Positions 8,119 through 16,206 of a DNA stretch of 39,270 nucleotides are shown here, piece after piece. The notes below the pieces were generated by a model. That model was not told the DNA's origin. It did not search any database and was given only the letters and a program-made list of their open reading frames with translations. Position numbers and translations under genes: made by a program. Numbering within the stretch: position 1 is the stretch's first letter; the number at the start of each line of letters is the position of its first letter. The stretch is from a virus. Where the stretch lies: IMG/VR virus record IMGVR_UViG_3300027985_001017, positions 1-39,270 of that record, one strand, 5' to 3'.

Positions 8119-9060
8119 TCAGGCCACCGCCGCCGAGATCAGATAGCCGGACAGCGGCGCGGTGAGTACCGGCGCCACTTCGTCAGTCACCGGATAGACG
8201 TCCGACTTGGCGTTGCGGTCCTGGTAGCCTTGTTCCACGTACGGCGCCCCATCGAGACGGTAGGTGTAGCCGTAGGACGGCTCGCCGAGGTCGGCAACGC
8301 TGCCGATCTTGGTGTAGGCAACGATCACGAACTTGCCCCAGACATCTGCCAGCGTGCCGGACTCGTCGGCATACACCGCATCGCCCACAACGACGCGATC
8401 AACGCCCCACAGCGCGGCGAGCAGGTCGGTGGTCACCACGTCACGGCCGGTGTACTTGATGCGGTCGATGATCGCCGGATGCTGGCGCAGCGCTTTCCAG
8501 ACGGCCGCGCCGAGCAGCACGGTGTTGCCGCGCTTGCCGATCTGCGCACGGATCGCGTCCTTGGCCGTCTCGATGTCCTTTGACGGGGCCGAGGTGCCGG
8601 AATAGTCAGACCACTGCGAGGTGCCGGAGAGCGTCACCTTGTTGGTCGAGGCGTAGCTGGCGGCGGTCGTCGCGAGATCGGCCTGTGCCTTCTCCAGCCG
8701 CAGGGCGATGATGTTCTGCGTCTTGCGCACGGCCATGCTGGCCAGCTGGATGCCGGCCACGTTGGAGGCTTCCTGCTGGTGTTCCCACGGCGCCACGGCT
8801 TCGAGCGCGTGCTGTTCCAGCGCGTAGCTGCCAGAGGTGTAGCCGAACTGCACGCGGCGGGTATTCGCGCCCGGCGCGCGCGCCGTGTTGTACAGCGCGA
8901 AATCTTCCTTCGAGAAGGAGATGATCTTGCCGCCGCGCTGCATTACCGGCACGTACGGGAAGAGGGTCATGCCGACCATCTCGGCGTTCTGGTAGCCCTG
9001 CGCGATCTCGGTAAGGATCGGATCGATGACGCGGGCTTGTGCGAGGGTTTGTTGTCCCAT
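8119..9060 (-). CDS. Major capsid protein (lambda gpE-like), 313 aa
   Basis: It builds the icosahedral shell. It begins MGQQTLAQARVIDPILTEIA, followed by QGYQNAEMVGMTLFPYVPV and 'KEDFALYNTARAPGANTRRV', a typical gpE-family start. A middle region reads 'RAQIGKRGNTVLLGAAVWKAL', and the C-terminus contains 'TYRLDGAPYVEQGYQDRN'. The length of 313 aa is close to lambda gpE (341). A good ribosome-binding site (AAAGGA) precedes the ATG. Neighbours are the decoration protein upstream and connector genes downstream. Confidence 0.92.
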   Translation of the reverse strand: MGQQTLAQARVIDPILTEIAQGYQNAEMVGMTLFPYVPVMQRGGKIISFSKEDFALYNTARAPGANTRRVQFGYTSGSYALEQHALEAVAPWEHQQEASNVAGIQLASMAVRKTQNIIALRLEKAQADLATTAASYASTNKVTLSGTSQWSDYSGTSAPSKDIETAKDAIRAQIGKRGNTVLLGAAVWKALRQHPAIIDRIKYTGRDVVTTDLLAALWGVDRVVVGDAVYADESGTLADVWGKFVIVAYTKIGSVADLGEPSYGYTYRLDGAPYVEQGYQDRNAKSDVYPVTDEVAPVLTAPLSGYLISAAVA

Positions 9061-9081
9061 GATGGAGTTTTCCTTTCCGCG

Positions 9082-9429
9082 TTACGCGACGTTCGGGATG
9101 AGCAGGACTTCGATGAACTGGCCGGCGGCGGTGGCCGCCTGCAGGGCGATGCCGACCTTGGCGCCGGAGGACGCCCAGGTGATCGCGCGGCCCGAGGAAT
9201 CGGACTTGAGCGAGGCACCGGCGGAAATCGCCGCGCCGGCTTCGACGACAGCGGTGCCGAGCACGTCAACCGGGGCCTTGTCGCCGGAGACGCCCGCCGT
9301 GCGGCAGACGCCGAGGGTGTTGGCATCGGCGCCGGCCTGCGTGCCGGCCGGGATGACAAAACGATTGGCGGCGACCGTGCCGGCCAGCGCAACAGTGAGG
9401 GTCAAGACGGGAATGGATTGTGCGGACAT
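9082..9429 (-). CDS. Head decoration protein (lambda gpD-like position), 115 aa
   Basis: This small protein begins MSAQSIPVLTLTVALAGTVAA and contains RFVIPAGTQAGADANTLGVC and 'DVLGTAVVEAGAAISAGASLKSDSSGRA', with a hydrophobic C-terminus QFIEVLLIPNVA. The 'A.ISAG..L.SD..GRA' pattern matches the DUF2190/gpD-like decoration proteins that stud capsids. AAGGAG lies 5 nt before the ATG. It is placed between the protease-scaffold gene and the major capsid gene, exactly as in lambda. Confidence 0.85.
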   Translation of the reverse strand: MSAQSIPVLTLTVALAGTVAANRFVIPAGTQAGADANTLGVCRTAGVSGDKAPVDVLGTAVVEAGAAISAGASLKSDSSGRAITWASSGAKVGIALQAATAAGQFIEVLLIPNVA

Positions 9430-9438
9430 GGCTGCTCC

Positions 9439-9828
9439 TTAAACAGAGACCGCCGCCAGCGCGGCGAGATAGTCGGTGCCGGGGTGATCGGCCTGGTACT
9501 GCTTGGCTTTTTCATGCAGCGCCTGGCGCGGGTCGGCAGCCGTCGTCTGCTCCTGCGGCGCGTCGGCGTGCGGCACCGGCGCGGGGGCATCGGAGGCGAG
9601 GCGCTGGGCCATGCCGGCGAGCTTCTGGCGCTCTGCGGCGAGCACCTGCGCGGCGGCTTCCAGGCCGGTGGTCTTGCCATCGGCCTTGAGCGTGGCGATC
9701 AGGGCGTCGTGACCGGGCAGCGCTTGCGCCTCAACGTCGGCGATGCGCTGGCGTTCGGCGGCGGCGCCTTCCTGACGGAAAGCTTCGGCCAGCTCGGGCG
9801 CTTGCGCGAGGATGGATTCACGATCCAT
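9439..9828 (-). CDS. Nested scaffold protein inside the protease gene (Nu3-like), 129 aa
   Basis: An in-frame ATG at 9826-9828 inside the protease gene is preceded by AAGGAG with a 5-nt spacer, a far better ribosome-binding site than chance would give inside a coding region. From there the protein starts MDRESILAQAPELAEAFRQE and is Ala/Gln/Glu-rich and helical, the usual composition of capsid scaffolds. Lambda has the same arrangement: Nu3 is made from an internal start within gene C. The protein would fill the procapsid and be cleaved by the protease domain. The start choice is well supported; function rests on analogy. Confidence 0.75.
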   Translation of the reverse strand: MDRESILAQAPELAEAFRQEGAAAERQRIADVEAQALPGHDALIATLKADGKTTGLEAAAQVLAAERQKLAGMAQRLASDAPAPVPHADAPQEQTTAADPRQALHEKAKQYQADHPGTDYLAALAAVSV

Positions 9829-10728
9829 GGTTTCTCCTTCTGCCCGCAGCGGCGGGAGTGGGTTTGCGGAACTGGCTGCAGCACCGGCAGCACGTTGCTT
9901 GGCCAGGGCGATCACGCCGTCGAGCGTGGAAACACCGTCCACGAGTCCGGCGGCGATCGCCTGTTGGCCGATGAAGACGCGGCCGTCGGCCATGTCTGAA
10001 ATCACGGTGTCTTCGGAAACGCCGCGGGCCTTGGCGACGTCGGCGACGAAGACGGAATAGAGGTAATCGACCTGCGCCTGCATGTTGGCGCGGCCGTCTT
10101 CGCTGAGCGGCCCGTACTGGCTGGCGATGCGCTTGTACTTTCCGGCGGTGATCTCGGTGGTCTTGACGCCTTCGGCGGCCTGCTGGCCGGAAATGTCGGT
10201 ATGCGTGGCGACAACGCCGATCGAGCCGACCTGCACGGTGTCGGCGGCGATGTACAGGCTGCCGGCGCCGGCCTGCGCGCCGATCCAGTAGGCGGCGCTG
10301 CACATGCAGCCGTCCGCCCAGGTCAGCACCGGCTTCTGCGCGGAAGCGGCGGCGACGATGCCGGCCAGCGCCTGCGTGCCATCGACCGTCCCGCCGGGGG
10401 AATCGACGGCCAGCACGATCGCCTCGACGGCGGGGTCGTCAACGGCCTGCCGGAGGTCGCGGCCGATAAGCTCGGAGGAGGACATGCCGGAGACCTGCGT
10501 CATCAGGTTGGCGCGCTTGGCCAGCACCCCGGAAACGGGGATGACGGCCACGCCGTCGCGGATGTCGTAGGATTTTTGCTCATTGGCCAGAGGGCGGCCG
10601 AGGCGTTTTTCGACGGCCTCGATGTCGATCTTCTCGCCGCGCATGTGCGTGGCATAGATGGCCTGGATTTCCAGCAGCTTTTCCGGCTGGATCGCCCACG
10701 GCGCGGTAATCACGTCAAGCAGTCTCAT
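9439..10728 (-). CDS. Prohead maturation protease, S49/SppA family (lambda gpC-like), 429 aa
   Basis: Residues about 60-270 form an S49 (SppA/ClpP-fold) peptidase: 'GVAVIPVSGVLAKR', the 'LAVDSPGGTVDG' loop, and 'GCMCSAAYWIGAQA' with the nucleophile Ser in CSAAYW. Further on, 'GVVATHTDIS' and 'VDYLYSVFVADVAKARGVSED' are typical of the family. The C-terminal 130 residues are the helical scaffold domain, which also has its own start. It processes the portal and scaffold during head assembly. It starts at ATG 10728, 37 bp downstream of a 34-bp dyad element. In lambda the protease gene follows the portal directly; here about 5.7 kb of lysis and fibre genes lie between them. Confidence 0.9.
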   Translation of the reverse strand: MRLLDVITAPWAIQPEKLLEIQAIYATHMRGEKIDIEAVEKRLGRPLANEQKSYDIRDGVAVIPVSGVLAKRANLMTQVSGMSSSELIGRDLRQAVDDPAVEAIVLAVDSPGGTVDGTQALAGIVAAASAQKPVLTWADGCMCSAAYWIGAQAGAGSLYIAADTVQVGSIGVVATHTDISGQQAAEGVKTTEITAGKYKRIASQYGPLSEDGRANMQAQVDYLYSVFVADVAKARGVSEDTVISDMADGRVFIGQQAIAAGLVDGVSTLDGVIALAKQRAAGAAASSANPLPPLRAEGETMDRESILAQAPELAEAFRQEGAAAERQRIADVEAQALPGHDALIATLKADGKTTGLEAAAQVLAAERQKLAGMAQRLASDAPAPVPHADAPQEQTTAADPRQALHEKAKQYQADHPGTDYLAALAAVSV

Positions 10729-10765
10729 GGCATCGCCTTTGATGAACTGCTTGCAGATTACGGAT

Positions 10766-10799
10766 TCGGCTGTCTCAAATTCAGGGGGAAAATGAGACG
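10766..10799. repeat. 34-bp dyad element, copy A (upstream of protease gene)
   Basis: This 34-bp segment is identical to 18695-18728. It contains arms GTCTCA (10772-10777) and TGAGAC (10793-10798), extendable to imperfect 11-base arms around an AGGGG centre. It sits about 10 bp after the stop of the upstream gene and 37 bp before the protease ATG. The conserved position before a structural gene suggests an operator, activator site or RNA processing element. I see no clear -10/-35 pair next to it. Confidence 0.9.
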
Positions 10800-10808
10800 A
10801 GGACGACG

Positions 10809-11003
10809 CTAGATCCCCAGGAGCAGCAGGTCGGCGTCGCGGCGTTTTTTCTTGCGCCGGAGGCGGATCAGTTCAGATGTCGAACCGAAGGGGAAGCAGG
10901 CGCCGGGATAGACGGCTTGACGCGGCGTCTCCTCGTCGTCCGGGATCAGCCGCCAGGACAGCGGCTTGAACGACTTCGCTGAGAATGATCTACGGAGCAA
11001 CAC
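10809..11003 (-). CDS. Small basic protein, 64 aa, unknown function
   Basis: The GTG start at 11001-11003 has GGGG 5 nt upstream; the gene overlaps the end of the previous gene by 14 bp. The protein is MLLRRSFSAKSFKPLSWRLI followed by a DDEETPRQAVYPGACFPF segment and a very basic RLRRKKKRRDAD tract near the C-terminus. No family is recognised. It is the last gene of the fibre group and ends about 10 bp before the 34-bp dyad element. Confidence 0.5.
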   Translation of the reverse strand: MLLRRSFSAKSFKPLSWRLIPDDEETPRQAVYPGACFPFGSTSELIRLRRKKKRRDADLLLLGI

Positions 11004-11505
11004 CGACGCCCCGCCACGGATCGGCTTCGCTGCCGGTGCCGATGATGTCGGCGCCGTTCATCTTCCTCGTGTCGACCGGGATCGTCGTCCCTTGCAGCGC
11101 GGCGAGGATAGCGGCGGCGATCTCCTCGGCGGTGGGGCCTGTACCCCCCTCAGTCGCAATCCCTTGCGCCTGAACCGGCACTGTGTACTGCACCGCAACG
11201 TTGTAGTTGCCGAGCGTATTGACGACAGGTACGCCACCGCCTGCCACAAACAGATTGCCCGTGATGTTCAGGTTGTGATTCGCCTCCATCGGGCGCACCC
11301 GCCAGCCGTTCTGCAGGAAGATGTAGTTCGGGATGAACAGCCCGCCGCCGAGGTCATCCCCGCCGACGTGCGTCATCACCGCTCCGTACTTCGCGTTATC
11401 AGAGAGCAGCGCCCAGTCTTCCCACCGGGAGAAAATCTCCTCGGCGGTTACACTGATGCTGTCAAGGATGATCCGCTTGGCAGCAGGATCGAACGTAATC
11501 GCCAT
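10990..11505 (-). CDS. Phage structural-type protein, 171 aa
   Basis: It starts at ATG 11505, overlapping the stop of the upstream gene (TGATG). It begins MAITFDPAAKRIILDSISVT and contains EIFSRWEDWALLSDNAKY, GLFIPNYIFLQNGWRVRP and NLNITGNLFVAGGGVPVV. The pattern of N-terminal 'I.ld....s...i.s.W.dW' and a middle 'fi.nGWri.p' is one I know from proteins adjacent to tail fibres in many phages. The C-terminus has a 'EEIAAAIL.AL' helix. The role is likely virion or fibre attached; the exact function is unknown. Confidence 0.72.
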   Translation of the reverse strand: MAITFDPAAKRIILDSISVTAEEIFSRWEDWALLSDNAKYGAVMTHVGGDDLGGGLFIPNYIFLQNGWRVRPMEANHNLNITGNLFVAGGGVPVVNTLGNYNVAVQYTVPVQAQGIATEGGTGPTAEEIAAAILAALQGTTIPVDTRKMNGADIIGTGSEADPWRGVGVAP

Positions 11506-12887
11506 CAGACATACGCCCGATCAGCTTCGGCGACGAGAGACAGGCTGATGCTCTTGCTGCGGGTCAGCGTGCCTGTCGCGACCGCAAACTTCCCATAGCC
11601 GGGGCGGATGCCGATCAGGACCACCGGCCGATCTGTCCCGGCAGTGAATCCCGCCTGCGTGTTGCCGTCGTAGTCGTAGTCGAAGGTAAAACTCGCCGAA
11701 CTGATCGTTCCCGTGATTGGATCGCCCGAAGCATCATTGACCGTGACCGCGCCCGCCTCGCCGTAGTCGTCACCTGCTCCGGGAGGGGCCGCGAACATCA
11801 GCCGGTAGGACGATCCGGCCCCGACCAGCGGCGCGTTGAAATACATCGTGCCTGCTGCAACATACGGATTCGTACGCTTGGTGCCGCTGTCATCATAGAA
11901 CTCAATGCGGTTGCTGTCGGTCGCCTGAATGTTGTCGATATAGACCGAGTTGGCCGTGACCAGCGTATCGCCGACGAAGGACATCAACGCTGCTTGAATC
12001 TTGCCGATCTTGCTGCCCGCCGTTCCGTTGGTGTTGATGTCGGTCGCCTGACGAAGCAGGTACTGGCACTTGGCGTAAATCTGCTCCAGCGTTGCCCCGT
12101 TGCCTTCGACGATGATCTTGAAGTTGCAAGCCACCCCGTTGATCGTGCGCGACTGGTTCGCGGTGTAGTAGCTGACGGTGATCCCGGAATACGGTGCGCT
12201 GCTCATCAGCGCATCGCCGGTCGCCTGATCCGTCGTCCCGAGCGTGTTCGTGATCTTGAGATCGTCCTCATTCGATATCAGGAAATTGACGAGGAACGCA
12301 CCTGTTGCCGTCTTGCCGGTGTCGGACAACACCGAGTCTTTGAATTTTTTCCCGTACTCGCGAACATAGGCTTTCGCATAGGTGCGCTTGTCGAAGTTTC
12401 CGTTTGATGCGTCGCCGTAGACCTGCACGCCGAGGTTGAACTGGTCATCGAACACGAAGTTCGTCGGGGCGTCCGTCGCAGCTAGATGGTAGTAGGGCTG
12501 CGCCCCATCATTGATCGTGCCAAGACCGACGAAACCGGAGTATTCGCGGTTCAGGACGCCGGCAGCGGAGTACTCGCGCCAACCTCCGTCGCGGAGCATG
12601 TTCCTTGTTGCGTCGTCTGCCGGCTTCCAGCCGTTGTAGTTCCCGCCAGCATCCACGCCGAAATAGTACTGGCCGGAAAGCGCATCGATAGCGTTCATCG
12701 GGAACGGGCTGTCCTGATAGGTGAGTGTCGCCCACAGGTCGGAGAACTTCGAGTAGAGCGCCTGCAGCGTCACGCCGTCTTTCGCCATAAGGTTCCCGGC
12801 GACATTCAGCGTGAAGGTACGGTTCGGCTCATCGATAGTCAGTTCCGTCCCGACGTTGAGTCCTGCGCGTGTGGTGATCTTCGCCAT
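11505..12887 (-). CDS. Putative virion/tail fibre-associated protein, 460 aa
   Basis: It begins MAKITTRAGLNVGTELTIDE and contains a 'GVTLQALYSKFSDLWATLTYQDSPFPM' segment, 'WREYSAAGVLNREYSGFVGL', and a repeated beta-rich body. A second 'GATLEQIYAKCQYLLRQATDIN' segment around residue 265 echoes the first (LQALYSKFSDLW), suggesting an internal duplication. It is paired with the beta-helix protein upstream and the 171-aa protein downstream, 9 bp from the former. The context suggests a structural part of an adhesion device. No enzyme motif is visible. Confidence 0.68.
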   Translation of the reverse strand: MAKITTRAGLNVGTELTIDEPNRTFTLNVAGNLMAKDGVTLQALYSKFSDLWATLTYQDSPFPMNAIDALSGQYYFGVDAGGNYNGWKPADDATRNMLRDGGWREYSAAGVLNREYSGFVGLGTINDGAQPYYHLAATDAPTNFVFDDQFNLGVQVYGDASNGNFDKRTYAKAYVREYGKKFKDSVLSDTGKTATGAFLVNFLISNEDDLKITNTLGTTDQATGDALMSSAPYSGITVSYYTANQSRTINGVACNFKIIVEGNGATLEQIYAKCQYLLRQATDINTNGTAGSKIGKIQAALMSFVGDTLVTANSVYIDNIQATDSNRIEFYDDSGTKRTNPYVAAGTMYFNAPLVGAGSSYRLMFAAPPGAGDDYGEAGAVTVNDASGDPITGTISSASFTFDYDYDGNTQAGFTAGTDRPVVLIGIRPGYGKFAVATGTLTRSKSISLSLVAEADRAYV

Positions 12888-12896
12888 GATGGCTCC

Positions 12897-14411
12897 TTAC
12901 GAATAGTTTCTGTCGTACTGCTGCGAGACGGGCAGCGTTGCCCCGGCAGCGGTCAGGGCGAGGTTGCGGAAGGTGACAATGACCATCCCAGGCTTGATGA
13001 CATCGATGTCGACGTTGTGCGCCGATCCGTACGTATAGGTCCAGTTGCCCGAGGTTGAATCGACGGAATCGAGGATCGTGCTGGTTCCTGCGGAGCGAAC
13101 GACGACATCCGTCCCGGATACGAGGCCTGTCAGCGTGAGAGACGCGGTGATCGGATGATCCCCGTATCCGTGGTCGTACTCGAAAGGACCGCCGTCGATC
13201 CCTTCAGTATCGCCATTGTTGTAGTTCGGGCGCTCCTTGCCACCTATGTCGAACAATCGCATCCTGGATAACACCGCCGCATTGTCGACCTGCGGCGCGC
13301 TTGCTGATGCTGGCCGGAAATCGTTGTTTGCGTAGTCAGCGAAGGTAGAGTTATCGGCCGTCAACGTCTTAATTGACGTGTCCGTTCCGACATACCACGG
13401 AGAATCACCCGACTCTCCGTAGTTATTGCCAGCCGAATATAATCCGCTCGGTTGAGCGCCCCAGTTCGTGGTGTTCCCAACCGCCATATTGTTGAATATG
13501 TAATTCGCTCCGCCGCTGGTATTTCTAACAAAACCAGAAGTGCATTTAACGACAAGATTTCCAGACACCGTATTTGCAGCGGAATTGTATTGAGTGAAAT
13601 TAACCCCTGTGCCTCTGATATTAGCAATCACGTTGTTTTCTACAACACAGCCGTTCCCGTTAATGCTTATACCCGCTTGTGATGAGGCCCCCCCGCTTAT
13701 CGCATACACGAAAAGATTTCGGTAGATACCCAGTGAACCATTGATAGCTATCCCATTCTGGTTATTTGCATATAGCATCACACTTACGTCACGAAACTCT
13801 TGATACACACCGGACAAAACAAGCCCATAGTTGTATATCTCAGACTTGCACACAAACGTGTAGCCTGCACCGTACACTCCGGCGTGCCACGCCTCGGTTT
13901 TTACCCCATCAATTTCCGGGGCGATTACAGTTCCTGCGCACGGAATGTTTATTGTTACTACTGCAGAGGCGTACTCAAAAAAACTTTGCCCTATCTCGCA
14001 TACTTCAATATCTAGCGACGCTGCCGCCGATACACGTGCTACTTGAAACGATGCGAGTCCGTCATAACACCGCTCGCTTCCTGAATCACCCCACCGGCCC
14101 GGATACTGCGCGAAGTAGTCGAGCATCTTCTTCGACTTCGCGTACACTCCAGACCCCGCCGATGACCATGCTACACGATTGGTAAGTTCCGGCTCGGTGT
14201 AGATCGCAAACGTGTTTGCTGACAGAGACTGTGTGTAATACGGAACGATCGATGAGACATTCCCCGGAAGCGTCGTCCCGGAGAACATCAACGCGGTCCC
14301 GTCGCGCAAGCCATGATTGGTCGACGTGAAGATCAATCCGCCGGAGTTCGAGGCCGTCACCGATTTCCCGGTGCGACCTCCCCAGCAGACTAGGGAGCGA
14401 ACAGTCGCCAT
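12897..14411 (-). CDS. Tail fibre/spike protein with parallel beta-helix, 504 aa
   Basis: Residues about 185-370 carry the short repeated strands of a right-handed beta-helix: NGIAINGSLGIYRNLFVY, GISINGNGCVVENNVIANIR, NTVSGNLVVKCTSGF and YIFNNMAVGN, with Asn/Gly ladders. Residues 1-70 look like an attachment domain (SNSGGLIFTSTNHGLRDG), and the C-terminal part from about 430 is a small beta sandwich. Beta-helix proteins of this kind bind or cut host surface polysaccharide. The DNA for the helix domain (about 13480-13850) is clearly more AT-rich than the rest of the genome, which suggests exchange of the receptor-binding part. No catalytic residues can be assigned. Confidence 0.75.
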   Translation of the reverse strand: MATVRSLVCWGGRTGKSVTASNSGGLIFTSTNHGLRDGTALMFSGTTLPGNVSSIVPYYTQSLSANTFAIYTEPELTNRVAWSSAGSGVYAKSKKMLDYFAQYPGRWGDSGSERCYDGLASFQVARVSAAASLDIEVCEIGQSFFEYASAVVTINIPCAGTVIAPEIDGVKTEAWHAGVYGAGYTFVCKSEIYNYGLVLSGVYQEFRDVSVMLYANNQNGIAINGSLGIYRNLFVYAISGGASSQAGISINGNGCVVENNVIANIRGTGVNFTQYNSAANTVSGNLVVKCTSGFVRNTSGGANYIFNNMAVGNTTNWGAQPSGLYSAGNNYGESGDSPWYVGTDTSIKTLTADNSTFADYANNDFRPASASAPQVDNAAVLSRMRLFDIGGKERPNYNNGDTEGIDGGPFEYDHGYGDHPITASLTLTGLVSGTDVVVRSAGTSTILDSVDSTSGNWTYTYGSAHNVDIDVIKPGMVIVTFRNLALTAAGATLPVSQQYDRNYS

Positions 14412-14806
14412 TAAACGAACCGCTCCGCGTCAGTCGGTTCCGTGTCGAGGATCGACGCCGCGTCGAGTGCAAATCCCTTAGCGACGAGCACGCCGATCAT
14501 CTGCGCCAGTTCGTCGCGGCGCTCCTTCAGGCCGATGTACTGGCGTACGCTGGCATCTTTGACGAGCGCCTGAACAACTGCGTCTTCCGAGGCGAGGATG
14601 CTTATCTTCTCCGATCCGAAACGGTCGAAGAACGCACCGACGTAGATCCGCCAGTCCGCATCCGTCGTATCTGGCTCAACCTCCGGCACTTGCAGCAGGT
14701 GATTGTGCGTTGCGAACTCCATTCCAGGCCATTCCACCGGCTCGTCTGCCGTGTAGGCATAGACGACTTCGCCGGTCAGCCGCTTCGTGACTTGCCAGGT
14801 GCTCAT
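14411..14806 (-). CDS. Hypothetical protein near lysis/fibre genes, 131 aa
   Basis: ATG 14806 overlaps the stop of the upstream gene (ATGA) and its own stop abuts the fibre ATG. It begins MSTWQVTKRLTGEVVYAYTA, contains VEWPGMEFATHNHLLQVP and RIYVGAFFDRFGSEKISILA, and ends in a helix (ERRDELAQMIGVLVAKGFAL). The 'FF.RFG..K..IL.S.D..V.A..KD...R.YI.L' pattern is known from small proteins next to lysis and tail genes in several phages. The function is unknown. Confidence 0.7.
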   Translation of the reverse strand: MSTWQVTKRLTGEVVYAYTADEPVEWPGMEFATHNHLLQVPEVEPDTTDADWRIYVGAFFDRFGSEKISILASEDAVVQALVKDASVRQYIGLKERRDELAQMIGVLVAKGFALDAASILDTEPTDAERFV

Positions 14807-15069
14807 GCCGATTCCTCGTCAAATTTCGCCCGATACTCCGGCGCGTTCTGCGCGCCTGTTTTCTCGCTCTCGTAGGCATTACGGCAGTGCTGCGGATCGT
14901 CGAACAGCCAGTTGATCCACTTGATCCAGCGCCACTTGCAGGTGCGAAAAACGAACGCGCTGGTCGATTCATCCGGGTACGTCTGCTCGCCCTTGATTGC
15001 TCCGAACCAGACCTGACACAGCAGTTGCGTCAGGTTGATCAGGATGCGCTGCGATACCGTGTAGTTCAT
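14803..15069 (-). CDS. Hypothetical phage protein, 88 aa
   Basis: The start ATG 15069 overlaps the previous stop (ATGA). The sequence MNYTVSQRILINLTQLLCQV leads into WFGAIKGEQTYPDESTSAFV and a Trp-rich RTCKWRWIKWINWLFDDPQHC. The first 25 residues are hydrophobic but not a clear signal peptide. The C-terminal half is polar. The Trp/Cys-rich middle 'DES.S...R......W...W.N.LF.D..HC..AY..E' is conserved-looking in small proteins I have seen in lysis-region operons. The function is unknown. Confidence 0.7.
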   Translation of the reverse strand: MNYTVSQRILINLTQLLCQVWFGAIKGEQTYPDESTSAFVFRTCKWRWIKWINWLFDDPQHCRNAYESEKTGAQNAPEYRAKFDEESA

Positions 15070-15269
15070 GGTTCCATCCTCCGGCACGTCAAATACACCA
15101 TGCTTCCATCAGCACTCACCCGCTCACCGTCGCCGGGATCACCCAGCGCCACCGGACTCCGCGCGCACTCGCATCCGCGCCGGTCGAGCATCGGCTGGGC
15201 GCTGCCGAGGCCGAGATTGATCAGCCGGTCGGCGTAGTCGCGCAGGTCGAAGACGGAGCGGAAGATCAC
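15066..15269 (-). CDS. Hypothetical protein, 67 aa
   Basis: The GTG start at 15267-15269 overlaps the TGA of the holin-like gene (GTGA), and its stop overlaps the next ATG (ATGA). It begins MIFRSVFDLRDYADRLINLG, with one CECARSPVALG segment and a C-terminal VYLTCRRMEP. Longer in-frame reading upstream would run across the holin gene and is rejected. No family is recognised. The tight coupling on both sides makes it likely to be translated. Confidence 0.6.
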   Translation of the reverse strand: MIFRSVFDLRDYADRLINLGLGSAQPMLDRRGCECARSPVALGDPGDGERVSADGSMVYLTCRRMEP

Positions 15270-15682
15270 TTGATGCCCTTCGTCTTTTCCCACGAGCGCC
15301 CGACGACATAGCCGGTCATCACCACGCCGAACAGGGTCAATATCTCTTCCGGGATCGCCTTCAGCCACGCGCCAAAGCCCTGCGTGAAGGTCGATGCCGC
15401 GTCCGGCTTGAAGATCGTCAGAATCCCCATCGGGATGGACCACAACAGCAAGACATAGACCACGTACAAGAACGACGGACGCGCCCGCGATGTCCACGGA
15501 TCGGCGCTGTTCGCTTCGGCGATGATCGCGGAGAGGCGCGTCTTCATCTCGTCGAGTTCGCCGGCCTGCTCCATCTTGAGCAGTTCGAGTTGTGCCTTGG
15601 CCTTCTGCTCCGGGTCAGGGAACAACTTGTCGATAAGCTTCCCGCCAATCCCGAGAATTCCTGAAATGGTCAGCGGGTCCAT
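15266..15682 (-). CDS. Holin-like protein (GTA_holin_3TM type), 138 aa
   Basis: The N-terminus MDPLTISGILGIGGKLIDKL is followed by FPDPEQKAKAQLELLKMEQA, the usual opening of the 3TM gene-transfer-type holin family. It has a helical linker and then hydrophobic segments around residues 70-90 (FLYVVYVLLLWSIPMGIL) and 108-125 (ILTLFGVVMTGYVVG). Such proteins make inner-membrane lesions that release endolysin. It lies immediately after the endolysin gene, with stop and start sharing a base. It is the best holin candidate in the genome. Confidence 0.82.
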   Translation of the reverse strand: MDPLTISGILGIGGKLIDKLFPDPEQKAKAQLELLKMEQAGELDEMKTRLSAIIAEANSADPWTSRARPSFLYVVYVLLLWSIPMGILTIFKPDAASTFTQGFGAWLKAIPEEILTLFGVVMTGYVVGRSWEKTKGIK

Positions 15683-16206
15683 TACAGTTTCGCCTCCTTG
15701 CGAAGATCAGACAGCCGGTTCATCCAGCCGCGCAGGAATTTCGCCTGCTCCGGCCTTGAATCGACGATGCGGAAGTAGAATTCTTCACGTGCCGCGAGAT
15801 ACGAACCTGCGATGTGGCACGTGCCGTGGCATTCCTCGAGGTAGTCGTACGCGGCCATCGTCTTTGGGCCGAACACTCCATCCTGAGTTACTTTTAATGC
15901 GTCTTGCAGGATCTTCACCGCCCGGCCAACGCCGTGATTCACCGCGCTATCGAACAGGATCAGCGACATCGGGTAGTCCAGCGCCTGGCAACGCGACGGA
16001 CGCCAGTATTGTTCGAGGTAGATCTGCTTGACTTCGCCGTCCTCGATCTCTCGCACGCTGCGCTTGTCGTAGTGCTTTCGTTCGCGCCACTCGTCATAAA
16101 CGGCCTGCGTGATTCCTTTGTTCGTCGCACCGCCACGATCGTCAGGATCATCGACAAATCCGCCCTCCCAGCGAAGGACGAAGGCCAAGCAGTCGTCAAA
16201 ACTCAT
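15682..16206 (-). CDS. Endolysin, GH108-family muramidase, 174 aa
   Basis: It cleaves peptidoglycan at lysis. The N-terminal MSFDDCLAFVLRWEGGFVDD with 'DRGGATNKGIT' matches the GH108 family, with catalytic Glu in RWEGG (about residue 14). The middle segment LILFDSAVNHGVGRAVKILQ and the C-terminal 'VFGPKTMAAYD' belong to its peptidoglycan-binding part. There is no signal peptide, so release needs a holin. ATG 16206 is chosen over GTG 16209 because GAGGG lies 7 nt upstream of it. Flanked by two small membrane proteins, it forms a lysis cassette placed unusually between portal and protease genes. Confidence 0.9.
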   Translation of the reverse strand: MSFDDCLAFVLRWEGGFVDDPDDRGGATNKGITQAVYDEWRERKHYDKRSVREIEDGEVKQIYLEQYWRPSRCQALDYPMSLILFDSAVNHGVGRAVKILQDALKVTQDGVFGPKTMAAYDYLEECHGTCHIAGSYLAAREEFYFRIVDSRPEQAKFLRGWMNRLSDLRKEAKL

